Origin: Akkermansiaceae bacterium
GTDB lineage: Bacteria; Verrucomicrobiota; Verrucomicrobiia; Verrucomicrobiales; Akkermansiaceae
DNA length: 64,000 nucleotides
Direction: 5' to 3'
NCBI GenBank assembly: GCA_024233115.1
Contig: JACKQB010000001.1
Span: 620,001 to 684,000 of the forward strand
Below, piece by piece: positions 45,542-54,813 of this stretch (positions within the stretch are counted from its first letter, which is position 1; the number at the start of each line of letters is the position of its first letter). Both the position numbers and the translations under genes were made by a program. A model generated the notes under the pieces. The model had not been told where the DNA came from, made no database searches, and worked only from the letters and a program-made list of their open reading frames with translations.

Positions 45542-45720
45542 TCAAGGTGTTTCAATAAACACGATTTTGGCACTCCCTTTGAGCATGGCATAGTCGGTCA
45601 CCTTTTTGCAGTTCTTGAGAATCAGCATTTCAAGCGATGGGAACTTTTCAATGCCCTTCAGGGAGGTCAGTTGATTGCACGTAAATCGATTGGACAAATG
45701 CAATGGATTGGTTGATGTTC
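45542..45720 (-). pseudogene. Leucine-rich-repeat protein remnant (C-terminal fragment)
   Basis: The minus strand reads an open frame ending at TGA 45542-45544 with LTSLKGIEKFPSLEMLILKN followed by CKKVTDYAMLKG, a typical leucine-rich repeat tail. No start codon or upstream body remains: the metalloprotease gene begins at 45728. It appears to be the 3' stump of a lost LRR gene. The fragment is too short to name a family. Confidence 0.6.
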
Positions 45721-45727
45721 CCTCCCC

Positions 45728-48700
45728 ATGAAGTATTTGCGTTTTTTATTGGTGGCTCTCGTGTTGTTGGGTGCCTATTTCCTTGGGCAACATATTAACC
45801 TGTATCCAAATTCTGCTGACGAGGCCGCTCGTGGCACGGGGAATCATCAAGACAGGGCGATCCCGAGGCTGGTATCAGCGACCGATTTTACCTCCGCATG
45901 GAACAAAGCGGAAAAGGGATCGACTGCGCAGACGGAGCTCATCAAGCGCGCCACGTTGCGCCGGGACCGGTTCTTGAAGCTGATGGCGGATGAGCCGTCC
46001 GAAGCGATCAAGCGCGCGATTTCATTGGCCGAATACGCAGCCCTGCCTGAAGCGATGCGCCCGTATTTTGAGCAGCCTTTGAATACCAGCGGAAGTATTG
46101 ATCTCTTGTGGGCGACCTCAGAAGTGCCAGACCAAGGACGTGAATGCCACCATCACAACACGGTCACCATACAGGGGGAAAAATTGAGAGCGTATCCTGC
46201 TGGTCGACATATGTTGCCGGTGATGCACGAGGTTCCGATTTCCGGCATTCGACTAGGGGGAGTGGCCGTCATCGGGAGTTCGCCTGTAAGGAAAATCCCC
46301 GAGTCAGAGCGAACGGCGGCCAAGGCGTTGTTTGCGGCGGCTGAACTAACAAGTGATCCGCTGACCAACCGTCCCGTGGATGGGAAGCATGTTGCGCTGA
46401 TTGCGGGAAAAGTCTATCAGTTTGAGTCGGCGGCCACCCTTGCTTATGTTGAGCAGACCTTGCTTGAATCCATCGACCAGGCTGAAAAAAACCGGGTAGC
46501 TGTGGTGAAACATCCCTTCGAGTGGTTGGCGGGTAATACAGGCGGCGATAGTGGAGAGGGCGTCGATGCCACACCCTATCAGGAGGAACAGATTGATGTT
46601 TTGTTCATCCGTGTTGATTTCAGCGATTTCCCGGTCTCCCCGGTCTACAAACCTGATTTGGAAAGCACATTGAATACGGTGGACGGCCATCTGAATAACT
46701 ACTCCTACGGTCAGGCCGGCATTACCTACACCGTCAGTGACTCTGTCTACCGCATGCCTCGCACGGGTGCCAGCTATGCGACGGCAGGTGACAATGACGG
46801 GATTCAAACCGATGCCCGGGCCCTGGCGGCAGCGGATTACACGATTGCTGATTACGATGTGATCGCGGTGTTTTTCCCCAATTTAGGTGGCGTGTCGGGT
46901 TCAAAGATCACCTATGGCGGACTGGCATCCATCGGCGGTGCCAACCATTGGGTCAATGGCTATAACAATGTGGGGATTATCCTGCATGAGTTTGGTCACA
47001 ACTACGGCCTGTATCACGCCAACTATTACCACCCGGAGCAAGAACTCGGCGGCACCTACCAGCTTCCTGACAGCCTCGAGTATGGTGATATTTTTGACGA
47101 AATGGGCAGTGGCGACTCCCCCCAGGCACACTTCAGTCATTTGGCAAAAAACTACATGCAATGGATGCCCGATTCCAAGGTGGTGGAGGCAACAGGTGAT
47201 GCCACTTACACCATCTACCGCTTTGATGATGTCAACGCGACATCGAACCCCCTGTTAGCCGTGAAGGTGCCGATGTCGGGTGATGTCAACTACTGGATCG
47301 GCTACCGCCAGCTATTTACATCCGCCTCATACAATTTGGAGAATGCCGCCTACGTGGTCGCCGAGAATCTCGCCCAAAACAGGGAGACCAGCCTCATCGA
47401 CATGACTCCTGAGTCGGCAGCCTCGGAAACAGACGATCGCAAGGATGCGGGCCTTCCGGTCGGAGGAACTTACTATGACAGCGACGCCGGTGTGCGATTC
47501 AATGCCCTGGAGAGAGGGGGGACCAATCCCAACCAGTGGATCAAGGTGCAGGTCGTTTTTGACCCTCGGATCGCACTCAGCCAATCCGAGATCAGCATCG
47601 ATGAACAGTGCGGCGTAGCCCACGTCGTGGTGCAACGCAGCTTCAGCTCCACGGGCGCAGTGAGTGTCGATTATTCGACAAGCGATGGCACGGCGAGTTC
47701 CGGTAGCGACTACTATCCGGTCTCAGGCACCCTGAACTGGGCCGATGGCGACAGCTCGGACAAGACCATCATCATCCCCATTTGCCCTGATGTGGTATCC
47801 GAGGGGCTGGAAACCCTCACCTTGACCCTGTCTAACATTAGTGGTGGCGTGCTCGATCCAGCGCTCAGCCAGGCGACCATCAACCTCCTCGACGCCGGGC
47901 AGCGCATCACCTCGTTTGCGCCCCCGTTTTTTAACGTCACCGTCAGGGCCATTGCCCCGCTGGATGACGGCCGGGTCGTCGTCGGTGGCGATATTTACAG
48001 CGTCTCGGGTTTTCCTGACATTAACAATATCTTCCGGCTCCATGCGGACGGCTCCGTGGACACCACCTTCGTCACGGGGATCGGGTTTGATGACACGGTG
48101 GAAACCATTGTCGTCCAAACCGATGGCAAGTACCTGGTCGGTGGTAGTTTCACCTCCTACAACGGCACGTCCTGCAAGCGATTGATCCGTCTGAATGCAG
48201 ACGGTAGTGTGGATAATACATTTCTCACCAATGTCGGCACGGCGGCGGATGATGTTGTGAGAAGCATCGCCATTGAAAACGATGGCAAGATCCTCGTCGG
48301 CGGCTCCTTTGACAATTTCAAAGGAGTCACTGCAAACGGCTTGGTTCGGTTGAATGACAATGGCACGCCCGCCACAGCCCTGGCGAATCCTTTCAGTGGT
48401 AGTGCCACCATCTACGATATTCTGGCAGAGCCGGACGGGAAGATCATGGTGGTGGGGAGCTTTAATCTGGGCTGGATGGGGTCAGGTTTCCGTTCCGGTG
48501 TTGCACGGCTCACCAGTAGCGGTGCCCGTGATACGTCGTTTGACGCGGGCGCCGGTGCCCACGCGGATGGCAACCGGAATAGTTTGAGGCCTGTCTATGC
48601 GGTCAGCCGACAAGCCGATGGCAAGTACATCATTGGCGGCTGGTTTACCGCCTATGATGAGAGTGCGGCGAACTACTGCGCCCGGATTAACAGCAACGGC

Positions 48701-49429
48701 AGCATCGACGGTACATTTACAGCTCCTGGGTTTGATAATACTGTTCAGGATGTTATTGCCCAAGCCAATGGCAAGACGGCAGTCGGCGGGTGGTTTACAA
48801 GCCCGGCAGGAAGACTAGAACGCCTGACAGCAAGCGGTGTTGCGGACAGCACATTTATGCAGGGCACAGGTCCTTCTGGTTCCGTGTATGAGCTTGCGAC
48901 GGATAACGACGGATCACTCTGGGTAGGTGGGAATTTTTACTCCTACAACGGCAGCTCGTGCCGCCCTGTGATCCGGATTGCGGGAGGAGAGACTCCCTAT
49001 GATATCTGGGCAAAAACACGTTTCAGCGCGGCGGAGTTCGCCAATGGTGATGCGGACCCTGACGCGGACCCCGATGGTGATGGTATGATCAACCTGGTTG
49101 AAATGGCGATGGGCACCAACCCCCTGGTTGCAAACAGCGATCCGGTTTTTGCAATCCCGGCCAACGGTGGTGTCACCCTGCAAAACATCGCTGGCCAGAA
49201 TTATTTGCAAATCACACTCGATAAAGCGTCCCTGGAAAAAGGGGCCTGGTTTTTGGCCCAATTCAGCAGCGACCTGGTCGCATGGAGTCCGGTAAGCCCA
49301 AGTCCCGCTGCGAATGCGACCTACGAGGTGATCGAGGATTCCGCTACGACCTTTACGGTGCGCGACAAAACCCCGGTCTCAACCCTGGCACCTCGCTTTG
49401 GCAGGATCCTGATCAAGCAGCCTGAGTGA
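45728..49429 (+). CDS. Exported metzincin protease with Calx-beta and delta-60 repeats
   Basis: A 1,233-residue protein with an N-terminal signal/anchor (LRFLLVALVLLGAYFLG). The protease domain has HEFGHNYGLYH (His420, Glu421, His424, His430), a metzincin zinc site as in M6-like peptidases, with DEMGSG after it. Then a Calx-beta domain (about 615-708; SIDEQCGVAHVVVQRS, GTASSGSDYYPVSGTL), five or more delta-60 repeats (about 735-1090; units like DGKYLVGGSFTSYNG and RLNADGSVDNTF), and a C-terminal calcium-type segment DADPDADPDGDGMINLVEMAMG. Probably a cell-surface or secreted protease or adhesin. Confidence 0.88.
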   Translation: MKYLRFLLVALVLLGAYFLGQHINLYPNSADEAARGTGNHQDRAIPRLVSATDFTSAWNKAEKGSTAQTELIKRATLRRDRFLKLMADEPSEAIKRAISLAEYAALPEAMRPYFEQPLNTSGSIDLLWATSEVPDQGRECHHHNTVTIQGEKLRAYPAGRHMLPVMHEVPISGIRLGGVAVIGSSPVRKIPESERTAAKALFAAAELTSDPLTNRPVDGKHVALIAGKVYQFESAATLAYVEQTLLESIDQAEKNRVAVVKHPFEWLAGNTGGDSGEGVDATPYQEEQIDVLFIRVDFSDFPVSPVYKPDLESTLNTVDGHLNNYSYGQAGITYTVSDSVYRMPRTGASYATAGDNDGIQTDARALAAADYTIADYDVIAVFFPNLGGVSGSKITYGGLASIGGANHWVNGYNNVGIILHEFGHNYGLYHANYYHPEQELGGTYQLPDSLEYGDIFDEMGSGDSPQAHFSHLAKNYMQWMPDSKVVEATGDATYTIYRFDDVNATSNPLLAVKVPMSGDVNYWIGYRQLFTSASYNLENAAYVVAENLAQNRETSLIDMTPESAASETDDRKDAGLPVGGTYYDSDAGVRFNALERGGTNPNQWIKVQVVFDPRIALSQSEISIDEQCGVAHVVVQRSFSSTGAVSVDYSTSDGTASSGSDYYPVSGTLNWADGDSSDKTIIIPICPDVVSEGLETLTLTLSNISGGVLDPALSQATINLLDAGQRITSFAPPFFNVTVRAIAPLDDGRVVVGGDIYSVSGFPDINNIFRLHADGSVDTTFVTGIGFDDTVETIVVQTDGKYLVGGSFTSYNGTSCKRLIRLNADGSVDNTFLTNVGTAADDVVRSIAIENDGKILVGGSFDNFKGVTANGLVRLNDNGTPATALANPFSGSATIYDILAEPDGKIMVVGSFNLGWMGSGFRSGVARLTSSGARDTSFDAGAGAHADGNRNSLRPVYAVSRQADGKYIIGGWFTAYDESAANYCARINSNGSIDGTFTAPGFDNTVQDVIAQANGKTAVGGWFTSPAGRLERLTASGVADSTFMQGTGPSGSVYELATDNDGSLWVGGNFYSYNGSSCRPVIRIAGGETPYDIWAKTRFSAAEFANGDADPDADPDGDGMINLVEMAMGTNPLVANSDPVFAIPANGGVTLQNIAGQNYLQITLDKASLEKGAWFLAQFSSDLVAWSPVSPSPAANATYEVIEDSATTFTVRDKTPVSTLAPRFGRILIKQPE

Positions 49430-49457
49430 ACCAGCCGTGCGGCCGCTTGCTGGTCGG

Positions 49458-50324
49458 TCAACCTGAAAAGGCGCTGGCTGCGACGCCGGTGACACCCAGC
49501 CCCTTGATCCGGAGAAGCCTGCCGGCGTCCTCTTCCTCGATGATGCTGTGGATGCCGGTGGTGACGTAAAGCTCGTCGAGGTTTTCGCCGCCAAAGGCAC
49601 AGGCGGTGGTTTCCAAACAGGGAAGCTCGACGCGGTAGAGTTGTTTGCCGGTGGCGGGCTCGTAGCAGATGACACAGGCACCGTGGCAGAAGGCGACCCA
49701 CAGGTTGCCGTTGCTGTCGATGGCCATCCCGTCGGGAGAGGCATTGATGTGCCTGGTCGGGAAGGCCGTGCGCTGATTACTGAGCTGGCCGGTTTCCGGT
49801 GTATAGTCGAAGGCGATGACTTCCCGGCGCGGGGTATCGATGTAATAGCAGGTGGCGTGGTCGTGGCTCCAGACAATGCCGTTGGAGTTGGTGACACCAG
49901 CGAATGCGGTGTGCAAAGTGAGATCGGAGTCGAGTCGGTAAAGGGAGGCAGCCCCCGTGTGTTTTTCCAGACTGATGGTGCCTGCAAAAAAGCGACCGTC
50001 GGGAGAGCATTTGCCGTCGTTGAAGCGGTTGTCGGGCTTGTCCGGCTCCGGATCGGCAATCGGGGTGGTGGTGCCTGTTTCCGGATCAAGAAAATGCAGA
50101 CCGGTATCGCCAGCGACAACAAGGCCACCTGCGGAGCGGGGAACGACCGTGCCGACGCGGCCGACCGAAGTGCTGAGATCCCATTTTTTTTCGGTATGAT
50201 TGGATGGATTGTATTCGATGACGCTGTGGTTCTCGATATCGACGTAGATGAGCTGGTTTTGCCACCAAATAGGCCCTTCCCCCCATTGGGCGCGATAGTT
50301 TCCAGCTAAATCAATGGTTTCCAT
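49458..50324 (-). CDS. SMP-30/gluconolactonase-like protein
   Basis: A 288-residue six-bladed beta-propeller from ATG 50324. Family marks: YRAQWGEGPIWWQNQLIYVDI (Glu metal ligand), KPDNRFNDGKCSPDGRFFAGTI (Asn/Asp), GVTNSNGIVWSHD and ASPDGMAIDSNGNLWVAFC. It probably hydrolyses a sugar lactone with a divalent metal. No signal peptide. Convergent with the metzincin gene, divergent from the amidase. Confidence 0.9.
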   Translation of the reverse strand: METIDLAGNYRAQWGEGPIWWQNQLIYVDIENHSVIEYNPSNHTEKKWDLSTSVGRVGTVVPRSAGGLVVAGDTGLHFLDPETGTTTPIADPEPDKPDNRFNDGKCSPDGRFFAGTISLEKHTGAASLYRLDSDLTLHTAFAGVTNSNGIVWSHDHATCYYIDTPRREVIAFDYTPETGQLSNQRTAFPTRHINASPDGMAIDSNGNLWVAFCHGACVICYEPATGKQLYRVELPCLETTACAFGGENLDELYVTTGIHSIIEEEDAGRLLRIKGLGVTGVAASAFSG

Positions 50325-50445
50325 GGGCAAGTGCTTAGCAGCGGACTTCTACCGTGTCGAGCGCATCGGACGAGGATCGCGAGAAATACCATTGTCATTC
50401 CGCAGAAACGAACTAGAATTCCCGAACCTACGTTAATCCTAACCT

Positions 50446-51474
50446 ATGAATCAACCGATGTTGCGACATCACCGGACTATTCTGATCCTGATTATAACTT
50501 GTTGTGTTTTATTAAGCACAGGGACGCGTTCCCTGGCGCAGGGCTTTCAGTGGGAGGCTGTCAAATACAAGGGCGGCGACTATGTCACCCTGAGGAGCGT
50601 GAAATCATTTTATTATTTCACCAAAATCAAATACGGCTCGGTGATTACCCTGGAGAATAGCAAGGTGAAGATGGAGATACAGCCGGGCACCCAGCAGTGC
50701 CGTATGAATGGTGTGTTATTCATTTTGAGTCATCCTGTGATTTCTTATAACGGGCGTTATCTGCTTTCCCGGACGGACTTGGTGAAACTGGTCGATCCCG
50801 TGATGCGACCCACCTATATCCGCAATGCGCATACCTTTAACACCGTCGTGGTCGATGCCGGGCACGGTGGCAAGGACCCGGGGAGTCGCGGCTTTTACAG
50901 CGATGAAAAAGTGTACACCCTCAAGATGGCCCGCCTGGTCCGCGACATGCTCCAGAAGCGCGGCTACAAGGTGGTGATGACGCGGGATAGCGATGTGTTT
51001 ATCAGTCTCGCTAACCGGGTGAGTATCGCTAACAAATACCCGGGTGCCATTTTTGTCAGTATTCATTTCAACTCAGGAAACTCCCGGGCCAACGGCATCG
51101 AAACATTTACCATTTCCCCCGTTGGGGTGCCTCATATGGGTCGTGGTGTTAGATCCAGGGATTACAACATGGTCCCGGGGAACATCATGGACTCGGCCAG
51201 TATTGCGCTCGCCACCGCAGTCCACAGCCGCACCCTGCTTTATCTCAACAATCCCCAGTATGGAAACAACTTCAAGATCGAGGACCGCGGTATCAAACGT
51301 GCCCGGTTCAACGTCCTGACGGGAATAAAAATCCCGGCGGTGTTATTTGAGGGAGGCTTCCTCTCCAACCGCGCGGAAGCGGCAAAAGTCCACTCCAGCG
51401 CCTACCAGCAAACATTGGCGGCCTCCATCGTGAGGGCGATTGATGTTTACAAGGCCTCGGTCACCAAGAACTAG
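50446..51474 (+). CDS. N-acetylmuramoyl-L-alanine amidase (Amidase_3)
   Basis: A 342-residue protein with a signal peptide (about residues 8-31). An N-terminal beta region (about 34-125) resembles the copper amine oxidase N-like domain. The amidase_3 domain carries zinc ligands His140 (VVDAGHGGKDPGS), Glu154 (SDEKVYTLKMA) and His207 (FVSIHFNSG), and catalytic Glu302 (AVLFEGGFLSN). It cleaves the amide between MurNAc and L-Ala in periplasmic peptidoglycan during cell separation or remodelling. It ends 14 bp from the convergent CAP gene. Confidence 0.93.
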   Translation: MNQPMLRHHRTILILIITCCVLLSTGTRSLAQGFQWEAVKYKGGDYVTLRSVKSFYYFTKIKYGSVITLENSKVKMEIQPGTQQCRMNGVLFILSHPVISYNGRYLLSRTDLVKLVDPVMRPTYIRNAHTFNTVVVDAGHGGKDPGSRGFYSDEKVYTLKMARLVRDMLQKRGYKVVMTRDSDVFISLANRVSIANKYPGAIFVSIHFNSGNSRANGIETFTISPVGVPHMGRGVRSRDYNMVPGNIMDSASIALATAVHSRTLLYLNNPQYGNNFKIEDRGIKRARFNVLTGIKIPAVLFEGGFLSNRAEAAKVHSSAYQQTLAASIVRAIDVYKASVTKN

Positions 51475-51488
51475 TCAATTAACCGGCA

Positions 51489-53702
51489 TTACGGTTCGAT
51501 CGCTTTCCAGCGGATGAAACACTCGGTTTTTTCCGCAGGCACCGCAAAGCTGGCTGTGGCTACGCCACCCGAGTTAACGACGGTGACCGGGTTCCAGCTA
51601 CCGGCTTCGAGGCTGTAGGAATATTCAGCTCCCACGGTGCCACCACTAATGATGGAATGGGAGAGTTCGAGGTCACCACCGTCCAGAGTAGGTGTCAAAG
51701 CCGCAGCCCCATCACCACTATCCATCGGGTTGAGGTCGAAGACATGTTCGACTCCGTTCGGGATGCCATCGGCGTCGTAGTCATCGTCGAAGTCACCGAT
51801 GATAGCGTAGCTGCCTCTGAACCAGAGTTCGTAGGTGCTGAGGGAGGCTGCGGAGACGGGCGTGACTTCGAGCGCTGATCCAAATCCATAGTTCTTACAG
51901 CCAACCGTGACCGATAGGCTGAGTAAGTATTTCTTTCCGGAAACCAATGACTCCCCGGCGGTAGAGGCATCGAGCGACACCCTGTCCAGATTGGGGGTGT
52001 TGTAGGTGAAATCCCCCAGATTGCTCAGATCATCACAGTTTACCAAGGATATGTCATCCGTAAAAACCCCGACGAGTGAATGTTGCGACATGATAAAGGG
52101 GGGCGTGGCATCCCGACGGTATACGATTCTCAGGCTGGAGCTTGTGCCGTGATACTCGGCGGGTATGTCCACCGAGTGGGACACGAAGCTGCTATCCAGG
52201 GGGTATGATGTTGATCCTGTATGGTTTGTTAGGGTCTTTAAATCCGCCCAGGGTCCGTTGCCATTGCGGATCTGGATAGCCCATACCGTAGTGCTTAACA
52301 TTACACCACGCCTTGTGTAAAAATTAACTTTGCTGCCTGTGTTAGGGATGAAGATGCGGTTTAGCTCGACGGAAGCGTTTGTCTCGGTGCTGCTGACAAA
52401 GGCCATTCTGAGCGCACGGCTTCCAGTCCGTTTGGTGTTGGTTGAACGCAACTCGGAGTCAAGCATCGCCGTCTGGTTCACCAGGAAGGCGGAGCTTTCT
52501 GCCCCCTCCACCCATGTGGAGGGGGTCAGTGCGGAAACGAGGAATCTATACTGATCGGCATAGGGGACCGGAGTAAAAAAATAATCAGCTCCACTGTCGG
52601 GTGGATTGGTGCTGCCTGTCAGATTTGTCGAATTTAAAAGTCTGTCAGGATCAATGACAGTTGTTGTGAAGGTATAGGAGGAAGCTACCCCAGGGCCTGT
52701 GATACCAGAGATGGTCACCGTGAAGGTGGCATCGTCAGTTGCGCTTGAAGGGATTTGGGAGGTGTCTGGGATCCATACACATGAGGATACTGGTAGGCCA
52801 GTGCCCGCATATCCGATCGGGGTCACGGAGACGGTGTTGTTATCCCCGTCTTTCATGGTGATGGTAGCACTTGAAAAATCAGCATCGGGATGGGTTAGTG
52901 ACCATCGGTCCGGGGTGATTTGGTAGGGGATGTATCCGGCATTCGGCCATGAGGTGAAAACACCCGCTGGTGTCGGGGAAATAAAATTCCCAAACACGTA
53001 GAGGGCGTTGGCCGTTGAGCTTCCTTCTTTGGTATCGCCGCTTGCTATTTCCTGCAGATCCAGACGGAACAGGGTTCTTCGATGGCCGATGTTGTCATTG
53101 GGGTTGTTGCTGATGCCGCCAATGTCTTCACTGATATAGGAGTCTACAGCACCGGGGCCATAAAGGTTCCTCGCGAGATTGGACCAGTAGGCCCCGTTGC
53201 GCGCGACGGAGTCATCGCATGTCCAGCTTGTGGGTGGGTTGTGAGGATTTTCCGTCGTAGAAGCATTGGCCAGTCTCATCAGGGCGGCAGCCTGGGCTGC
53301 TGCGAGCTTGGTAGTGCTGGCCGGTGGTTTGGCCGCTGCTGGTGTATCACCACCAAGATAGACGGTAGAGGTAGTGGTGAAGGAAATGTCACTGGGCAAG
53401 CCTGCCATCGCCCGGTAATAGTTGAGACGCCGCAATATATCATTCCTCAGAGCCGTGGAAGTGGTTCCAGGATTGCACGTCGACGTGGAAACCCCGGTGA
53501 TGTCATTGCTTCGTCCCAGATACTCCTCGGATTTTTGGTAGACGCAATTCCAGAACGAAATGACATCGTTACGCGACTGCGTGTTGACGGTGAAGCCAGA
53601 AGTGTCGGATTCATTGCCGGCTCCCGGAGTCCAGGCATGCGCGTATGAAGTAAGCGCAGCCAGTAAAACCGACAGCAATGAACGTGTAAAGGGTGAGCTC
53701 AT
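51489..53702 (-). CDS. Exported CAP/SCP-like domain protein
   Basis: A 737-residue protein from ATG 53702 with a signal peptide (LLSVLLAALTSYAHA). An N-terminal CAP/SCP-like domain (about 85-230) shows LRRLNYYRAMAGLP, AAAQAAALMRLAN, SEDIGGISNNPNDNIGHRR, the last part matching the CAP histidine/glutamate cleft. A long beta-rich region follows, ending with a calcium-binding type segment (DFDDDYDADGIPNGVEHVF) and an Ig/fibronectin-like tail. CAP proteins bind lipids or act as proteases or toxins; here the function is unknown. Likely surface exposed. Confidence 0.75.
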   Translation of the reverse strand: MSSPFTRSLLSVLLAALTSYAHAWTPGAGNESDTSGFTVNTQSRNDVISFWNCVYQKSEEYLGRSNDITGVSTSTCNPGTTSTALRNDILRRLNYYRAMAGLPSDISFTTTSTVYLGGDTPAAAKPPASTTKLAAAQAAALMRLANASTTENPHNPPTSWTCDDSVARNGAYWSNLARNLYGPGAVDSYISEDIGGISNNPNDNIGHRRTLFRLDLQEIASGDTKEGSSTANALYVFGNFISPTPAGVFTSWPNAGYIPYQITPDRWSLTHPDADFSSATITMKDGDNNTVSVTPIGYAGTGLPVSSCVWIPDTSQIPSSATDDATFTVTISGITGPGVASSYTFTTTVIDPDRLLNSTNLTGSTNPPDSGADYFFTPVPYADQYRFLVSALTPSTWVEGAESSAFLVNQTAMLDSELRSTNTKRTGSRALRMAFVSSTETNASVELNRIFIPNTGSKVNFYTRRGVMLSTTVWAIQIRNGNGPWADLKTLTNHTGSTSYPLDSSFVSHSVDIPAEYHGTSSSLRIVYRRDATPPFIMSQHSLVGVFTDDISLVNCDDLSNLGDFTYNTPNLDRVSLDASTAGESLVSGKKYLLSLSVTVGCKNYGFGSALEVTPVSAASLSTYELWFRGSYAIIGDFDDDYDADGIPNGVEHVFDLNPMDSGDGAAALTPTLDGGDLELSHSIISGGTVGAEYSYSLEAGSWNPVTVVNSGGVATASFAVPAEKTECFIRWKAIEP

Positions 53703-53909
53703 CAGATGAAGATTGTTTGCTGATTTTCTTAAGGGAGAACTGAGGGCATAGCGGAAGTGGTTCAACGTGTCAAATAGTCAGCTATTCATTATTTCATGTA
53801 TTTTGTGAATAGGCAGGGCCAACCAGCTATACGGGACAGTCTAACGTGGCGTTCTGGCCGAGTCAAGTTGGCGTGATCTACCCCGGCTATTATGGAAAAC
53901 CGGCGTGGG

Positions 53910-54638
53910 TTATAATGCCGACAGCTCGTGCTGGAGGATGCTCAGGCCATAGAGGGTGGCGGTTTCCACGCGCAGGACGATGTTGCCAAAGCTGATGGGC
54001 TGGAAACCTGCGCTGTAGGCGGCCTGGTATTCCCCGGTAGAGAAATCCCCTTCGGGACCAATGAGCAGGGCGATGCTTCCCCGGGGAGGGGATACCGCAA
54101 AATGGGATTTCAAATGCACCGATTGTGCATCGAGAGCTGCGATCAGGGCGGTGCCGAAAGGCTCCGGGTTCTGGACCCAGGGGGCAAACAGGACGGGCTC
54201 CCTGATCTCCGGGAGGTGGTTCTGACCACATTGTTTACAGGCTTCGAGCGCGATGCGTTGCCATTTGAGGCGTTTTTTATCGACCGATTCCGGTCGTGCC
54301 ACGGTGTGGGTGGTGATCAGCGGCTGGATGGCGCTGACGCCGAGTTCAACCGCTTTTTGTACGATCAGCTCCATATTCCCCCCCTTGGGAATGGCCTGGC
54401 AGAGGATGACCGGGTGGTCGGTTTGTGGATTCTGTTGTTGGCTGAGCAGGCGGCACGTCACCTGGTCGCGGGAGGCCGAGAGGATTTTACAGACGGCGGA
54501 TTTTCCCTGGCCGTCAAAGACCTCGATCTCGTCGCCCACGCGCGCGCGCATGACCCGCGCGCAGTGCCTGGCCTCGTCGCCGGTGAGTGTGAGGGTGTTA
54601 TCCTTCCAAGCACCGGCGGGGAGATAGTAGCGGTTCAT
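53910..54638 (-). CDS. rsmE: 16S rRNA (uracil-1498-N3)-methyltransferase
   Basis: A 242-residue SPOUT methyltransferase. An N-terminal PUA-like domain (LTLTGDEARHCARVMRARVGDEI) and the knot domain with QKAVELGVSAIQPL, KRLKWQRIALEACKQCGQNHLPEI, IALLIGPEGDFSTGEY and SFGNIVLRVETATLYGLSIL. It methylates U1498 of 16S rRNA with S-adenosylmethionine. Downstream of grpE-dnaJ, but the intervening 175 bp are a repeat element whose arm ends two bases before its ATG, so there is no normal leader. Confidence 0.95.
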   Translation of the reverse strand: MNRYYLPAGAWKDNTLTLTGDEARHCARVMRARVGDEIEVFDGQGKSAVCKILSASRDQVTCRLLSQQQNPQTDHPVILCQAIPKGGNMELIVQKAVELGVSAIQPLITTHTVARPESVDKKRLKWQRIALEACKQCGQNHLPEIREPVLFAPWVQNPEPFGTALIAALDAQSVHLKSHFAVSPPRGSIALLIGPEGDFSTGEYQAAYSAGFQPISFGNIVLRVETATLYGLSILQHELSAL

Positions 54639-54640
54639 GG

Positions 54641-54810
54641 TTTGGAGTGCGGATGGCTTGGCTCCGCCTGGTGGGCGGACGAGGCTTGCCTCGTGTGGCG
54701 GGGTTTTATCTTGCTGGTGAGCTTTACGGGAAGCAAAGTGCGGCTATACGCCGGCGGGAAAAATCGGCGAGCCGATTCAGAGGAAAGCGGTGGCAAGCCA
54801 CACGCACTCC
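54641..54810. repeat. MITE/REP-like element, copy 3
   Basis: The left arm (54641-54667, with GGAGTGCGGATGGCTTGG) and the right arm read inward (54810-54783, starting GGAGTGCGTGTGGCTTGC) have the same ends as copies 1 and 2 but diverged stems that still fold (GTGGC-TT-GCCAC). Internal sub-hairpins such as ACGAGGCTTGCCTCGT are present. The element fills the dnaJ-rsmE gap exactly: three bases from the dnaJ stop, two from the rsmE ATG. Confidence 0.82.
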
Positions 54811-54813
54811 ATA

